A stretch of DNA of 64,000 nt from VAZQ01 sp963721005 (GTDB lineage Bacteria > Pseudomonadota > Alphaproteobacteria > Rhizobiales > Xanthobacteraceae): positions 1,178,001-1,242,000 of the forward strand of contig CAVRHR010000007.1 of assembly GCA_963721005.1 (NCBI GenBank), read 5' to 3'. A program made the translations under genes and the position numbers. The first letter of the stretch is position 1. Every line of letters begins with the position of its first letter. The notes under the pieces were generated by a model that was not told where the DNA came from, did not search any database, and was given only the letters and a program-made list of their open reading frames with translations. Below are positions 41,795 through 50,287 of this stretch, piece after piece.

Positions 41795-43642
41795 ATGAAC
41801 CGCTGCAAAGGAATTGCCCTCTCCCTATCGCTGCCGCTCGCCTTTATCTGCGGCAGCGGCGGCGCTTGGTCGCAGGAGCAGACGGTGCGGATCGGGATGG
41901 TGCGGGCGCTGTCGTCGACCGCCACCATGATCGCGATCGAGAAGGGCTACTTCAAGGACTACGGCATCAAGGTGGTGATCGAGGATCTGGATTCCTCCAT
42001 CGATGCGCTCGCCGTGGTGGCGCAGAACCGGCTGCAGGTGGTCGAGGGCGGCATCTCGGCGGCCTATTTCAACGCCATCGAGAAGAACCTGCCGGTCACC
42101 ATCGCGATCGACCGGGTGAGCACGCCGCTCAACCACCGGCTGATCGTGCGCGCCGACCTCAAGGACAAGATCCGGGACATCGCCCAGCTCAAGGGCCGAC
42201 CGCTCGCCAGCAACTCGCGCGGCGCCATCACCAATTACGAGATCGGCAAGATTTTCGCCAAGGCCGGGCTCGCTTTCAAGGATGCCGATATCCGGTTCAT
42301 TCCCTTCACCCAGATGAACGTGGCCTTCGCCAACAAGGCGGTCGACGCCGCCTTCATGATCCAGCCGTTCGCCTCGCAGGTGGTCGACCAGGGCCTGGGC
42401 GTGGCCTTCGCGGATCCGGACGAGTTCATCACCCCCGGCCCCATGACTATCGCGGTCAGCTTCGTCAACACCGATTGGAGCGCCAAGAACCCGGAACTGG
42501 CGAGGAATTTCTTTCTCGCCGCCATGCGGGGCGCGCGCGACTATTGCCAGGCCTATCATGGTGGCCCCAACCGCAACGAGGTGATCGACATCGCGATCCG
42601 CACCGGGGTCGAGCCGCGGCGCGAGATGATCGACAAATATCCCTGGGCGGCCCGCAGCCCGGACGGCCGCATCAATGTCGAGAGCATGCTCGATATCCAA
42701 AGCTTCTTCGTGCACGAGGGCCTTTCGCTCAAGGAATTCCCGGCCGCGCGGCTGGTGACCAATACCTACAGCGATTACGCGGTCGCCAAGCTCGGGCCCT
42801 TCGTGCTGGCAGAATCCAGCCAGCCAGCTCGCGGGTTGCCGGTAATGGACGTGCAGCGGCGCGGCGCGGCGATCGAGATTGTGGGCCTGCGCAAGGAATA
42901 TGGTCGCGCCGCCGGCGCCGTGGTGGCGCTCGCCGACATCGATCTCAACGTGGCGCCCGGCGAGTTCGTGTGCATCGTGGGTCCGAGCGGCTGCGGCAAG
43001 TCGACCTTGCTGCGCATCCTGGCCGGGCTCGACCGGCAGAGCGGCGGCACCGTCAAGGTCGCGGCACAAGGCTGGGCGGTCGAGAACGCCATGGTGTTCC
43101 AGGAGAGCGGACTGTTTCCCTGGATGAACGTCGAGACCAATGTGGGCTTCGGCCTGATGACCCGCGGCGTCCCGGCCGCCGAGGCGGCTCCCCGCGTCGA
43201 GGCCGCCCTCAAGCTGGTCGGTCTCACCAAATTCCGCCGGCATTATCCGCATCAGCTCTCCGGCGGCATGCGACAGCGCAGCGCCATTGCCCGCGCCTTC
43301 GTGACCGATCCCGCCATGCTGTTGATGGACGAGCCGTTCGCCGCGCTCGATGCCCAGAACCGGGTGATCCTGCAGGCCGAGCTGGTGCGGCTGTGGGAGG
43401 AGACCCGCAAGACCGTGATCTACGTCACCCACTCGATCGAGGAAGCGCTGTCGCTCGGCGACAGAACCGTGGTGATGACCGCGCAGCCCGGCCGCATCAA
43501 GCAGATCATCGACGTGCCGTTCCCGCATCCGCGCAACCTGATGACGCTGTCGGCCTCGCCGGAATTCGGCCGGCTCAAGCTCGACATCTGGCGCGTGCTG
43601 GAGGACGAGGTCAACCGCGCCCGCGCGGAGATGGAAAAATGA
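41795..43642 (+). CDS. NMT1-type binding protein fused in frame to its ABC ATPase (probable slippage fusion)
   Basis: One frame encodes 615 residues. Residues 1-345 are a periplasmic binding protein with a Sec signal, close to the product of 7895-8941 (MVRALSSTATMIAIEKGYF, ARDYCQAYHGGPNR). From 351 on it is an SsuB/TauB-type ATPase with GPSGCGKST, FQESGLFPW, LSGGMRQR, LLMDEPFAALD and THSIEEA. A secreted domain and a cytosolic ATPase in one chain conflict topologically. At the junction CAGC occurs three times (42817-42828). Removing one unit gives ...QLAGCR-stop with TAA overlapping ATG (TAATG, 42843-42847), matching the paralogue's ...RLGGCR-stop. Thus the ancestor was two coupled genes. The permease follows at 43812. 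Confidence 0.9.
   Translation: MNRCKGIALSLSLPLAFICGSGGAWSQEQTVRIGMVRALSSTATMIAIEKGYFKDYGIKVVIEDLDSSIDALAVVAQNRLQVVEGGISAAYFNAIEKNLPVTIAIDRVSTPLNHRLIVRADLKDKIRDIAQLKGRPLASNSRGAITNYEIGKIFAKAGLAFKDADIRFIPFTQMNVAFANKAVDAAFMIQPFASQVVDQGLGVAFADPDEFITPGPMTIAVSFVNTDWSAKNPELARNFFLAAMRGARDYCQAYHGGPNRNEVIDIAIRTGVEPRREMIDKYPWAARSPDGRINVESMLDIQSFFVHEGLSLKEFPAARLVTNTYSDYAVAKLGPFVLAESSQPARGLPVMDVQRRGAAIEIVGLRKEYGRAAGAVVALADIDLNVAPGEFVCIVGPSGCGKSTLLRILAGLDRQSGGTVKVAAQGWAVENAMVFQESGLFPWMNVETNVGFGLMTRGVPAAEAAPRVEAALKLVGLTKFRRHYPHQLSGGMRQRSAIARAFVTDPAMLLMDEPFAALDAQNRVILQAELVRLWEETRKTVIYVTHSIEEALSLGDRTVVMTAQPGRIKQIIDVPFPHPRNLMTLSASPEFGRLKLDIWRVLEDEVNRARAEMEK
42817..42828 (+). repeat. CAGC x3 tetranucleotide repeat at the fusion junction
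   Basis: Three perfect CAGC units. Since the unit is 4 bp, gain or loss of one changes the reading frame. With two units the binding-protein gene would end at TAA 42843-42845; with three it reads into the ATPase. Confidence 0.9.
42845..43642 (+). other. ATPase module with its own start codon
   Basis: ATG at 42845 overlaps the putative ancestral stop as TAATG and opens the ATPase with MDVQRRGAAIEIVGLRKEYG, a normal N-terminus for SsuB-type ATPases (265 residues). Internal initiation or reinitiation here could still make a functional free ATPase even if the upstream frame is fused. No independent ribosome binding site is evident, which favours coupling. Confidence 0.6.
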
Positions 43643-43727
43643 GGGTAGCCACAAGTTCCGCCGTGTCAGGCTCCGCGAAGGCGGGGCACCTAATAGTCGC
43701 AAACGCCGGTTTTCTATCGAAGCCTTT

Positions 43728-43764
43728 CGGATTACTGGGTCGTCCGCCTTCGCGGACGATGACA
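43728..43764. repeat. Extragenic palindrome, ATTACTGGGTCGTCCGC type
   Basis: CGTCCGC (43741-43747) pairs with GCGGACG (43752-43758) over a CTTC loop, preceded by GGATTACTGGGT. This matches, from memory, a dispersed palindrome family of Bradyrhizobium-like genomes. It lies in the 160-bp gap between the ATPase and permease genes. Confidence 0.6.
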
Positions 43765-43811
43765 TCGGAAATTCATCAGGTCATCACCACGGCCCGAAGA
43801 CAGTGAAACCC

Positions 43812-44570
43812 ATGTCAGACAAATCGATCGAGCGGCTGCTCTACCTCGTCTCCCCGCTCGGGCTGCTCGCGGCCTGGCAACTGGCGCTCATGGCGGGCTT
43901 CGGCGACCGCCGCTTCATTCCGGCGCCGAGCGACATCGCGGTGCGCTTCGTCCAGATGGTCGCCAGCGGCGAGCTCGCGTTGCATACCGCCGTCACGCTG
44001 TGGCGGATCGCGGCCGGCTACGTGATCGGCGCCGTCCCGGCGGTCGCGATCGGGTTGCTGATGGCCATGTTCCGCCCGGTGCGCCTGTTTTTCGATCCGC
44101 TGATCGCGGCGTTGTTCCCGATCCCCAAGGTAGCGCTGATGCCGCTCCTCCTGCTCGCTTTCGGCTTCGGGGATGCCTCCAAGATCGCCCTGGTGGCGAT
44201 CGCGGTGTTCTTTCCGGTGATCGTGAACACTTATGTGGGAGCCGCCAATATCGACAAGATCTACTGGGACGTGGCCAGGAACTACGGCGCCAGCCAGACC
44301 GTGCTGTTCACCCGCGTCGTGTTCTTCGGCGCGCTGCCGATGATCTTCGCCGGCCTGCGCATCGCGCTCGCGGTCTCGTTCATCGTGCTGGTAGCGGCCG
44401 AGTTCGTCGCCACCAAGGCCGGCATCGGCTATTTGATCTGGAATTCGTGGGAGCTCTTGCAGGTCGACATCATGTTCGTCGGCATCGTGACGGTCGGGAT
44501 ACTGGGGCTGATCACCTCGGCGCTGTTTCAGGAGATCGAGCGCAAGGTGATTCCATGGAAGGGGGAGTGA
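43812..44570 (+). CDS. ABC transporter permease (SsuC/TauC type)
   Basis: The 252-residue inner-membrane permease has six hydrophobic segments and the cytosolic EAA loop NYGASQTVLFTRVVFFGALP. ATG at 43812 is preferred to the GTG at 43803. It completes the uptake system with the binding protein and ATPase upstream, though a repeat-bearing gap of 169 bp separates them. It is the only ABC permease in the window, so orphan binding proteins such as that at 7895-8941 may share it. Ligand unknown; nitrate, sulfonate and aromatic precursors are known in this family. Confidence 0.92.
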   Translation: MSDKSIERLLYLVSPLGLLAAWQLALMAGFGDRRFIPAPSDIAVRFVQMVASGELALHTAVTLWRIAAGYVIGAVPAVAIGLLMAMFRPVRLFFDPLIAALFPIPKVALMPLLLLAFGFGDASKIALVAIAVFFPVIVNTYVGAANIDKIYWDVARNYGASQTVLFTRVVFFGALPMIFAGLRIALAVSFIVLVAAEFVATKAGIGYLIWNSWELLQVDIMFVGIVTVGILGLITSALFQEIERKVIPWKGE

Positions 44571-44596
44571 GGACGATCGTTTCGCGTCGTCGCCTT

Positions 44597-45781
44597 CTAC
44601 TGCCGATGCCACAGGGCCGGGCCATCCGCACCCGTGATCTCGACGCTGCGGGCATCGACGGCACGGTAGGTGCCGACATTGGATTGACCGGTCATGGCCG
44701 AGGTCTTGCGCCATTGCTGGTCGGCGATCGCGCAGTTGCCGGCGTCTTCGGTCCGCCCCTGATAGCGGTAGGTGCCGTCAGGATTGTTCTCGATCGTCAG
44801 CGTCCATGTCACGCCGCCCAGGACGATGGTGGCGCGCCAAGTTCCGAGCATGATCGGATTCGCTTGATTGACCGGAGCGGACGGCTGCGTTGGCCTAAAT
44901 GTTGCGGTTCCGGTGGCGCTCGTCACCTCGATCGCGGCAGTGCCGGCTGCGCGGTAGGTGCCGGTGCGCACGCGCCCGGTCTTGCCGCCGACCGTCCGGT
45001 ACCGGCCATTGGCGGCCTGGTAGCGGCCATACTCCTCCTGAGTGGTGACCGACTGATAGGCTCCGTCGGCGGAAATCGAATAGACGTATTGCCAATCGTA
45101 GTCGTCATTCGTGCTGTCGCGCACGAAGGTCCCGACCAGAAGCGGATCTACAACAACTTTAGTTTGAGCGGCAGACGGCACGGGCGGTTGTGGAGATGAG
45201 ACCGGCGCCGATGGCGGCGCTTGCGTGACGCCCAACCGCCAGATCTCGACGCCCGCCACGGCAGCGACGAGGCAAGCGATCGCCATCATGGCCGGGATGC
45301 GACAATTCGCGGAGCCCGATGGCGCCGCAGGCAACGAAGCGCCGCCCGATCCGGTGCCGAGCCGCGGGGGCGTGGGGTCGATTTGAAGAAGGGTCTTCAC
45401 GGACTCCGCCAGCCGTCGCAGATGGGCTTCCAGGGGCGGCGTCAACGCGTCGAGCCAGTGGACCGTTCCGATGAAATATTCGAGCGAATGAGTCGGCCTG
45501 ATGTCCTGGATTCGAAACGGGATGACGGGTATCCCCTTGCTCACGGCACGTTCGACCTCTCTGCAAATCTGCGGCAACTCGTTGGCGTTCGCCGAAAAGA
45601 TCAAAATCAAGGCGCGGCAATGATCGATGGCGAGGACGATGGCCTCGCCCCACTCCACACCCGGTACAATGTCGCGAGGCGCAATCCAGCAACGAATCCC
45701 TGAAGCCTCGAGGGCCGCGCAGGTGGCGTCGGCCGTCGCTTTATCAAGGGTCGAGTAGCTGATGAATGCGTCGTAAGGCAT
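44597..45781 (-). CDS. TIR-domain protein with membrane anchor and extracytoplasmic repeat
   Basis: The 394-residue protein opens MPYDAFISYSTLDKATADAT, a TIR_2 domain covering about residues 1-135. GVEWGEAIVLAIDHCRALIL carries the Glu expected for TIR NADase activity. A Pro/Ser-rich stretch leads to one membrane helix (IPAMMAIACLVAAVAGVEIW, about 160-180), then two tandem beta-rich repeats in which GRYRTVGGKTGRVRTGTYRA parallels QQWRKTSAMTGQSNVGTYRA. So TIR would face the cytosol and the repeats the periplasm. No NAD-consuming defence partner (Thoeris ThsA, pAgo, CBASS) is adjacent. The start at 45781 is favoured over a TTG at 45817. Confidence 0.85.
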   Translation of the reverse strand: MPYDAFISYSTLDKATADATCAALEASGIRCWIAPRDIVPGVEWGEAIVLAIDHCRALILIFSANANELPQICREVERAVSKGIPVIPFRIQDIRPTHSLEYFIGTVHWLDALTPPLEAHLRRLAESVKTLLQIDPTPPRLGTGSGGASLPAAPSGSANCRIPAMMAIACLVAAVAGVEIWRLGVTQAPPSAPVSSPQPPVPSAAQTKVVVDPLLVGTFVRDSTNDDYDWQYVYSISADGAYQSVTTQEEYGRYQAANGRYRTVGGKTGRVRTGTYRAAGTAAIEVTSATGTATFRPTQPSAPVNQANPIMLGTWRATIVLGGVTWTLTIENNPDGTYRYQGRTEDAGNCAIADQQWRKTSAMTGQSNVGTYRAVDARSVEITGADGPALWHRQ

Positions 45782-45857
45782 TGGCTCGAAGATGAGATAC
45801 GCCCCGCCAAGCGTCAAGAACGAAACAATTCAAGCGATTTGACGTTTGCCGCCGCCC

Positions 45858-47723
45858 TCACCTCCCCGCCGCATAGCCCTGCATCCCGCGCGGATTGGCG
45901 GCGGCGCGGCGGCGGCGGCCGTCGCGTGATGCCGCGGTGAGGCGACCCTCGGTCCAGTCGGCGTCGACCTCGACGATGTGGCCGCGGCGCTCCAGCTCCT
46001 TCACCGTCTCCTTCGGCATGCGGCCTTCCACCACCAGCACGCCGGGGCGCGCCTCGCGCGGCCAGAACGAGGAAGGGAAATGCTCGGAATGCCAGGCCGG
46101 CGCGTCGATCGCCTGCTGCAGGTTCATGCCGGCGTGGGCGTGGCGCAGCAGGAGCTGCGTGGTCCACTGGTCCTGCTGGTCGCCGCCGGGCGTGCCCCAG
46201 GCCAGGTAAGGCTCGCCGTCGCGCAGCGCCATGGTGGGGGTGAGCGTGGTGCGCGGGCGCTTGCCAGGCGCAAGCGCGGCCGGATGGCCGTCCTCGAGCC
46301 AGAACATCTGGGCCCGGGTGCCGAGGCAAAAGCCGAGCTCGGGGATCACCGGCGAGGATTGCAGCCAGCCGCCCGAGGGCGTCGCCGACACCATGTTGCC
46401 GGCCCGGTCCACGATGTCGAAATGCACCGTGTCGCCGCGCACCACGCCGGAATTGGTGATCGCGGCGCCGGCCGGCAGGCCTGATTTCTCGTCGTGGGTC
46501 CAGGGCTCTTGGGTTCGAGACGCGCGGCCCACGGTCGGCTCGCCGGCGCCGGCACCGCCGGTCACGCTGCCATGCGCCCGCATGCCGAGCGACTTGCCGA
46601 AGCCGGCGACAGTACCGGGACGCAATTCGAGCGAGGCCCGCGCGCCGATGAGCTTGCGGCGCGCGGCGTTGTAGTCGTCCGAAAGCAGGATATCCATCGG
46701 CACGTCGACGAATTTCGGATCGCCGTAGAAAGTCTCGCGGTCCGCATAGGCGAGCTTGCTGCATTCGACCAGCGTGTGGATAAAATCCGCGCTGGTCGGA
46801 TCGGCATCGGTAAGGTCGAAGCCCTTGAGCAGCGCCAATTGCTGCAGCATCACCGGGCCCTGGTTCCAGGGACCGGCCTTGCAGACCGTGTAGCGCCCAT
46901 AATCGTAGGTGAGCGGCGCCTCGACCGGCGGCTGCCAGGCCGCCATGTCGGCGCCGGTCAAGACGCCGCGATGGGGCGTGCCGCTGGTGTCCATCACATC
47001 TTGCGTGCGGCAGAAGCGGTCGATGGCATCCGCCACGAAACCTCGCGACCAGGCGCGGCGCGCCGCATCGATCTGACGCTCGCGGCTGCCGCCCGCACTC
47101 TCCGCCTCGCGCACGATCCGCCGGTAGGTTTCGGCGTGGCCCCGGTTGGTGAAGAGGGTGCCGGGCTCCGGCACCCGGCCGCCCGGCAGATAGACCGCGG
47201 CCGAGGTTGGCCAATGCTGGCGGAACAATTCTTCGACGCTGGCGATGGTGGCGCTGGCGCGCTCGACCAGCGGATGGCCTTCGATCGCGTAGCCGAGCGC
47301 GGGAGCGAGCACGTCGGCAAGCGACATGGTGCCGTAATCGCGCAACAGCAGCATCCAGGTCTCGAAAGTGCCGGGCACGCAGGCGGCGAGGAGGCCGGTG
47401 CCGGGCACCAGATCGAGGCCGAGCCCCCTATAATGCGCCATGCTGGCGCCGGCCGGCGCCACGCCCTGGCCGCAGATCACCTCGACCTTGTGCCTGCTGG
47501 TGTCGTGCACGATCACCGTGACGTCGCCGCCCGGACCGTTGAGATGCGGCTCGGTCACCTGCAGCGTGAAGGCGGTCGCGACGGCAGCATCAAAGGCGTT
47601 GCCGCCGCGCTCCAGCGTACCCATGCCGACCGCGGTGGCGATCCAATGGGTGGAGGCGACCACCCCGAAAGTACCGTCGATCTCGGGGCGGGTGGTGAAC
47701 GGATCGGGATTGATGTTTTTCAT
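45858..47723 (-). CDS. Gamma-glutamyltransferase family protein (no signal peptide)
   Basis: The 621-residue Ntn-hydrolase should self-cleave before the Thr in RGDTVHFDIVDRAGNMVSAT (about residue 431), giving a large and a small subunit. VVASTHWIATAVGMGTLERG and GNAFDAAVATAFTLQVTEPH are the N-terminal family segments. TPTMALRDGEPYLAWGTPGG and QQAIDAPAWHSEHFPSSF lie in the small subunit. There is no signal peptide, so it resembles cytosolic acylase-like GGTs (cephalosporin or capsular poly-glutamate types) more than periplasmic glutathione GGT. Start ATG at 47723; the frame is open further upstream only because of the repeat at 47821. Confidence 0.9.
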   Translation of the reverse strand: MKNINPDPFTTRPEIDGTFGVVASTHWIATAVGMGTLERGGNAFDAAVATAFTLQVTEPHLNGPGGDVTVIVHDTSRHKVEVICGQGVAPAGASMAHYRGLGLDLVPGTGLLAACVPGTFETWMLLLRDYGTMSLADVLAPALGYAIEGHPLVERASATIASVEELFRQHWPTSAAVYLPGGRVPEPGTLFTNRGHAETYRRIVREAESAGGSRERQIDAARRAWSRGFVADAIDRFCRTQDVMDTSGTPHRGVLTGADMAAWQPPVEAPLTYDYGRYTVCKAGPWNQGPVMLQQLALLKGFDLTDADPTSADFIHTLVECSKLAYADRETFYGDPKFVDVPMDILLSDDYNAARRKLIGARASLELRPGTVAGFGKSLGMRAHGSVTGGAGAGEPTVGRASRTQEPWTHDEKSGLPAGAAITNSGVVRGDTVHFDIVDRAGNMVSATPSGGWLQSSPVIPELGFCLGTRAQMFWLEDGHPAALAPGKRPRTTLTPTMALRDGEPYLAWGTPGGDQQDQWTTQLLLRHAHAGMNLQQAIDAPAWHSEHFPSSFWPREARPGVLVVEGRMPKETVKELERRGHIVEVDADWTEGRLTAASRDGRRRRAAANPRGMQGYAAGR

Positions 47724-47820
47724 GGGGCGACTGTAGCCCGGATGGCGCCAAGCGCAATCCGGGTGGGGTGGTGCCTCTTGGCCTCCTGCCACGATTGCGA
47801 TATCGGCTGGCCGGCGGGGA

Positions 47821-47962
47821 TTGTCCCGGATGCGGTGCAGCGCGCAGCTCTTGTTTGCGGAGCGGTGCACCGCTGGTCCGGGACCGTTCGAAATTCCAGC
47901 GTCTGGAACGGTCCCGGGTCTGCAGCGCACCACTGAAGAAGTGCTGCGCTGCGCCCGGGACA
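47821..47962. repeat. Composite extragenic palindrome, CGGTGCAGC type (copy B)
   Basis: Begins TTGTCCCGGATGCGGTGCAG and ends CGCCCGGGACAA, with an inner GGGACCGTTCGAAATTCCAG and complementary TCTGGAACGGTCCC pair. The architecture matches copy A at 38381-38510. It fills the divergent space between the GGT and acyl-CoA synthetase genes and so probably contains or displaces their promoters. Confidence 0.8.
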
Positions 47963-47981
47963 AGAGCGCAGCGGGTGAAGA

Positions 47982-50159
47982 ATGTCAGGCCTCACCAGAG
48001 AGCAACGGGTCGCCGGCGTCGGTGCCCTCCTTTGCCCCGCCAACATCGCCATCGTGGGGGCGAGCGACCGCGCCGGCAGCTGGTCGGGCGGGGTATGGCG
48101 TGCGCTGCAGCGTTCCGGATTTGCCGGCAAGGTCTATCCGGTCAATCCGCGCAACGCGACCGTATGGGGCGGCGAGGCCTGCTTTCCCTCGCTGCGCGAG
48201 CTGCCGGAGCCGCCCGATCACGTGGTGGTGCTGGTGCCGGGCGCAGCCGCCGCGGAGACCATCACGGAGGCGGGCAAAGCGGGCGCCCGCAGCGCCACGG
48301 TGTTCTCCAGCGGTTTCGGCGAAGGCGGCGATCCGCAGGGCCGCGCGCTGGCGCAGACGCTGCGCCGCGCCATCGAGGACGCCGGCATCGCCGTCTCGGG
48401 ACCCAATTGCAACGGCAACCTGGCGGCTCCGCATCGGCTCCTGACCATTCCGGACGACCGCATCCGCAACGTCACGCGCGGACCGGCCGCCATCGTGGGG
48501 CAGAGCGGCGGCATCATCATGGCGCTCTACCGGGCGCTCGCGAGCCGCGCCATCGCGGTCAGCTACGCGCTCACCTCGGGCAACGAGCTCGGGCTCTGCA
48601 CCGCCGACTACATTCGCTATCTGGTGGACGATCCCGACATCAAGGTGATCGGCTGCTTCATCGAAGCGATCCGGCAGGCCGACGAGTTCAAGAGCGCCTG
48701 CGAATACGCGCGCGATGCCGGCAAGCCGATCGTGGCGGTAAAAATCGGCGGCTCGGAAGAGAGCCGCAAAGCGGCGCTCGCCCATACCGGCTCGCTCGCG
48801 GGCTCGCTCGTCTGCTTCGATGCGGTCGCCGAGACGCTGGGCGTGGTGCGGGTGAACACGCTCGACGAGATGATCGAGACCATGGATTACTTCGCCCATG
48901 CGGCGCCGCCGCGCGGGTCGCGGCTCGGCGCGCTGACGTTCTCGGGCGGCCTCAAGGGCCTGATGCTCGAATCCGCCACCCGCAACGGCCTCACTTTCCC
49001 GGCGCTGGCGCCGCAGACCACCGCGCAGCTCGGCGAGGTGCTGGGCGTCGGCACCTCGCTCGGCAATCCGCTCGACGGCGGCTTCACGGCGTTGAGCAGC
49101 GCGCAGAGCTATTTCCGCATCATCGACATTCTGCGCTCCGACCCGAACATCGACGCGCTGCTGGTGCAGGAGGAGCTGCCGGCGGCGCCGGGCACCAATG
49201 CCAAGACCGAGAACCTGCGCCAGGTCGATGCGCTGGCGGCGCGCGGCGGCAAGCCGATCGCGGTGGTCTCGATGATCTCCTACGGCTTCACCGATCACAC
49301 CCGCGGCTTTCGGGCCGAGCTGAACCATCTGCCGGTGCTGCAGGAGGTCGACAAGGCCCTCAAGGCGGTGGCTGCCGCCGGCCGTTACGGGGCCTTGTAC
49401 GGGCGGCGGAACGAACCGCCGATAGCGACTGCGTCGCCGGCGGAGCAGGCCGCCATCGCGACGGCGCTGGCGCGTCGCCATGCTACCGGCGATGGCCGCT
49501 CGCTGCTAAACGAAGCCGACGCCAAGGCGCTCATTCGCGCCTATGGAATCGGCACCCCGCGTGAATTGGTGGCGCGGGGATTGGACGAGGCGCTGCACGG
49601 CGCCCGGGAGGTCGGCTATCCGCTGGTGCTCAAGCTGGTGGCGGCAGACGTGCAGCACAAATCCGACATCGGCGGCGTGATCGTCGGCATCAAGGACGAG
49701 CATGAGCTGCGCGCCGCCTATGCGCGCATTGCCGAGAACCTGGCCCGGGCGCGTTCGGGCGCGCGGCTCGAAGCGGTGCTGCTGGCCCAGCAGGTAACCG
49801 GCGGCATCGAGCTGGTGCTTGGCGTGCAGCGCGATCCCGAGATCGGGCCGGTGCTGATGTTTGGCAGCGGCGGCGTGCTGCTGGAATTGAGCCGCGATGT
49901 CGCCTTCGGGGCGGTGCCGCTGTCGCGCTGGCAGGCGCAAGCGATGCTGGCGCGCACCGGCGCCGGCACACTGTTGCAAGGCTATCGCGGCGCTCCGCCG
50001 GCCGACATCGAAAGCGTTCTGGCCGCCATGCTGGCGCTCGGCCGCCTGGCGCACGATCTCGGCGACCGGCTCGAGAGCATCGACGTCAACCCTTTGGTGG
50101 CGCTGCCGGCCGGCGGCGGCGCGCTCGCGCTCGATGCCCTGGTGGTGCTGCGGGAGTGA
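47982..50159 (+). CDS. ADP-forming acyl-CoA synthetase (fused alpha-beta)
   Basis: The 725-residue protein has the acetyl-CoA synthetase (ADP-forming) domain order. The CoA-binding Rossmann domain comes first (IAIVGASDRAGSWSGGVWRA), then the succinyl-CoA-ligase-like domain with the phosphohistidine segment KAALAHTGSLAGS. A C-terminal ATP-grasp domain begins LLNEADAKALIRAYGIGTPR and contains VQHKSDIGGVIVGI. It would interconvert an acyl-CoA and the free acid with ADP/ATP. Placed next to GGT and uptake genes, the acid may be a breakdown product. The start at 47982 has only a weak ribosome binding site. A perfect hairpin follows at 50172. Confidence 0.92.
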   Translation: MSGLTREQRVAGVGALLCPANIAIVGASDRAGSWSGGVWRALQRSGFAGKVYPVNPRNATVWGGEACFPSLRELPEPPDHVVVLVPGAAAAETITEAGKAGARSATVFSSGFGEGGDPQGRALAQTLRRAIEDAGIAVSGPNCNGNLAAPHRLLTIPDDRIRNVTRGPAAIVGQSGGIIMALYRALASRAIAVSYALTSGNELGLCTADYIRYLVDDPDIKVIGCFIEAIRQADEFKSACEYARDAGKPIVAVKIGGSEESRKAALAHTGSLAGSLVCFDAVAETLGVVRVNTLDEMIETMDYFAHAAPPRGSRLGALTFSGGLKGLMLESATRNGLTFPALAPQTTAQLGEVLGVGTSLGNPLDGGFTALSSAQSYFRIIDILRSDPNIDALLVQEELPAAPGTNAKTENLRQVDALAARGGKPIAVVSMISYGFTDHTRGFRAELNHLPVLQEVDKALKAVAAAGRYGALYGRRNEPPIATASPAEQAAIATALARRHATGDGRSLLNEADAKALIRAYGIGTPRELVARGLDEALHGAREVGYPLVLKLVAADVQHKSDIGGVIVGIKDEHELRAAYARIAENLARARSGARLEAVLLAQQVTGGIELVLGVQRDPEIGPVLMFGSGGVLLELSRDVAFGAVPLSRWQAQAMLARTGAGTLLQGYRGAPPADIESVLAAMLALGRLAHDLGDRLESIDVNPLVALPAGGGALALDALVVLRE

Positions 50160-50171
50160 GAACCCCCCTTC

Positions 50172-50201
50172 CGTTCGTCCCCGCCTTCGCGGGGACGAAC
50201 G
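50172..50201. repeat. Perfect 13-bp-stem hairpin (extragenic palindrome/terminator)
   Basis: CGTTCGTCCCCGC (50172-50184) and GCGGGGACGAACG (50189-50201) pair perfectly over a CTTC loop, 12 bp after the synthetase stop. No T-run follows. It could be a repeat unit, a terminator or both. Confidence 0.7.
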
Positions 50202-50287
50202 ACCAGCGCGCGCCGCAGGGTCGTGCTTCGAAGGCTGTTTTGGTGGATACTGTCCAACTCTAGCAGGGCATGACAGCTGAGGTATCG

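Noticed and set aside
44597..45781. TIR protein as part of a Thoeris or CBASS defence system
   Set aside because: No ThsA, cyclase, Argonaute or helicase gene is adjacent; neighbours are a permease and a gamma-glutamyltransferase.
45858..47963. Gamma-glutamyltransferase start at 47963
   Set aside because: The extra 80 codons lie inside an extragenic palindrome and resemble no protein; the family N-terminus starts at 47723.
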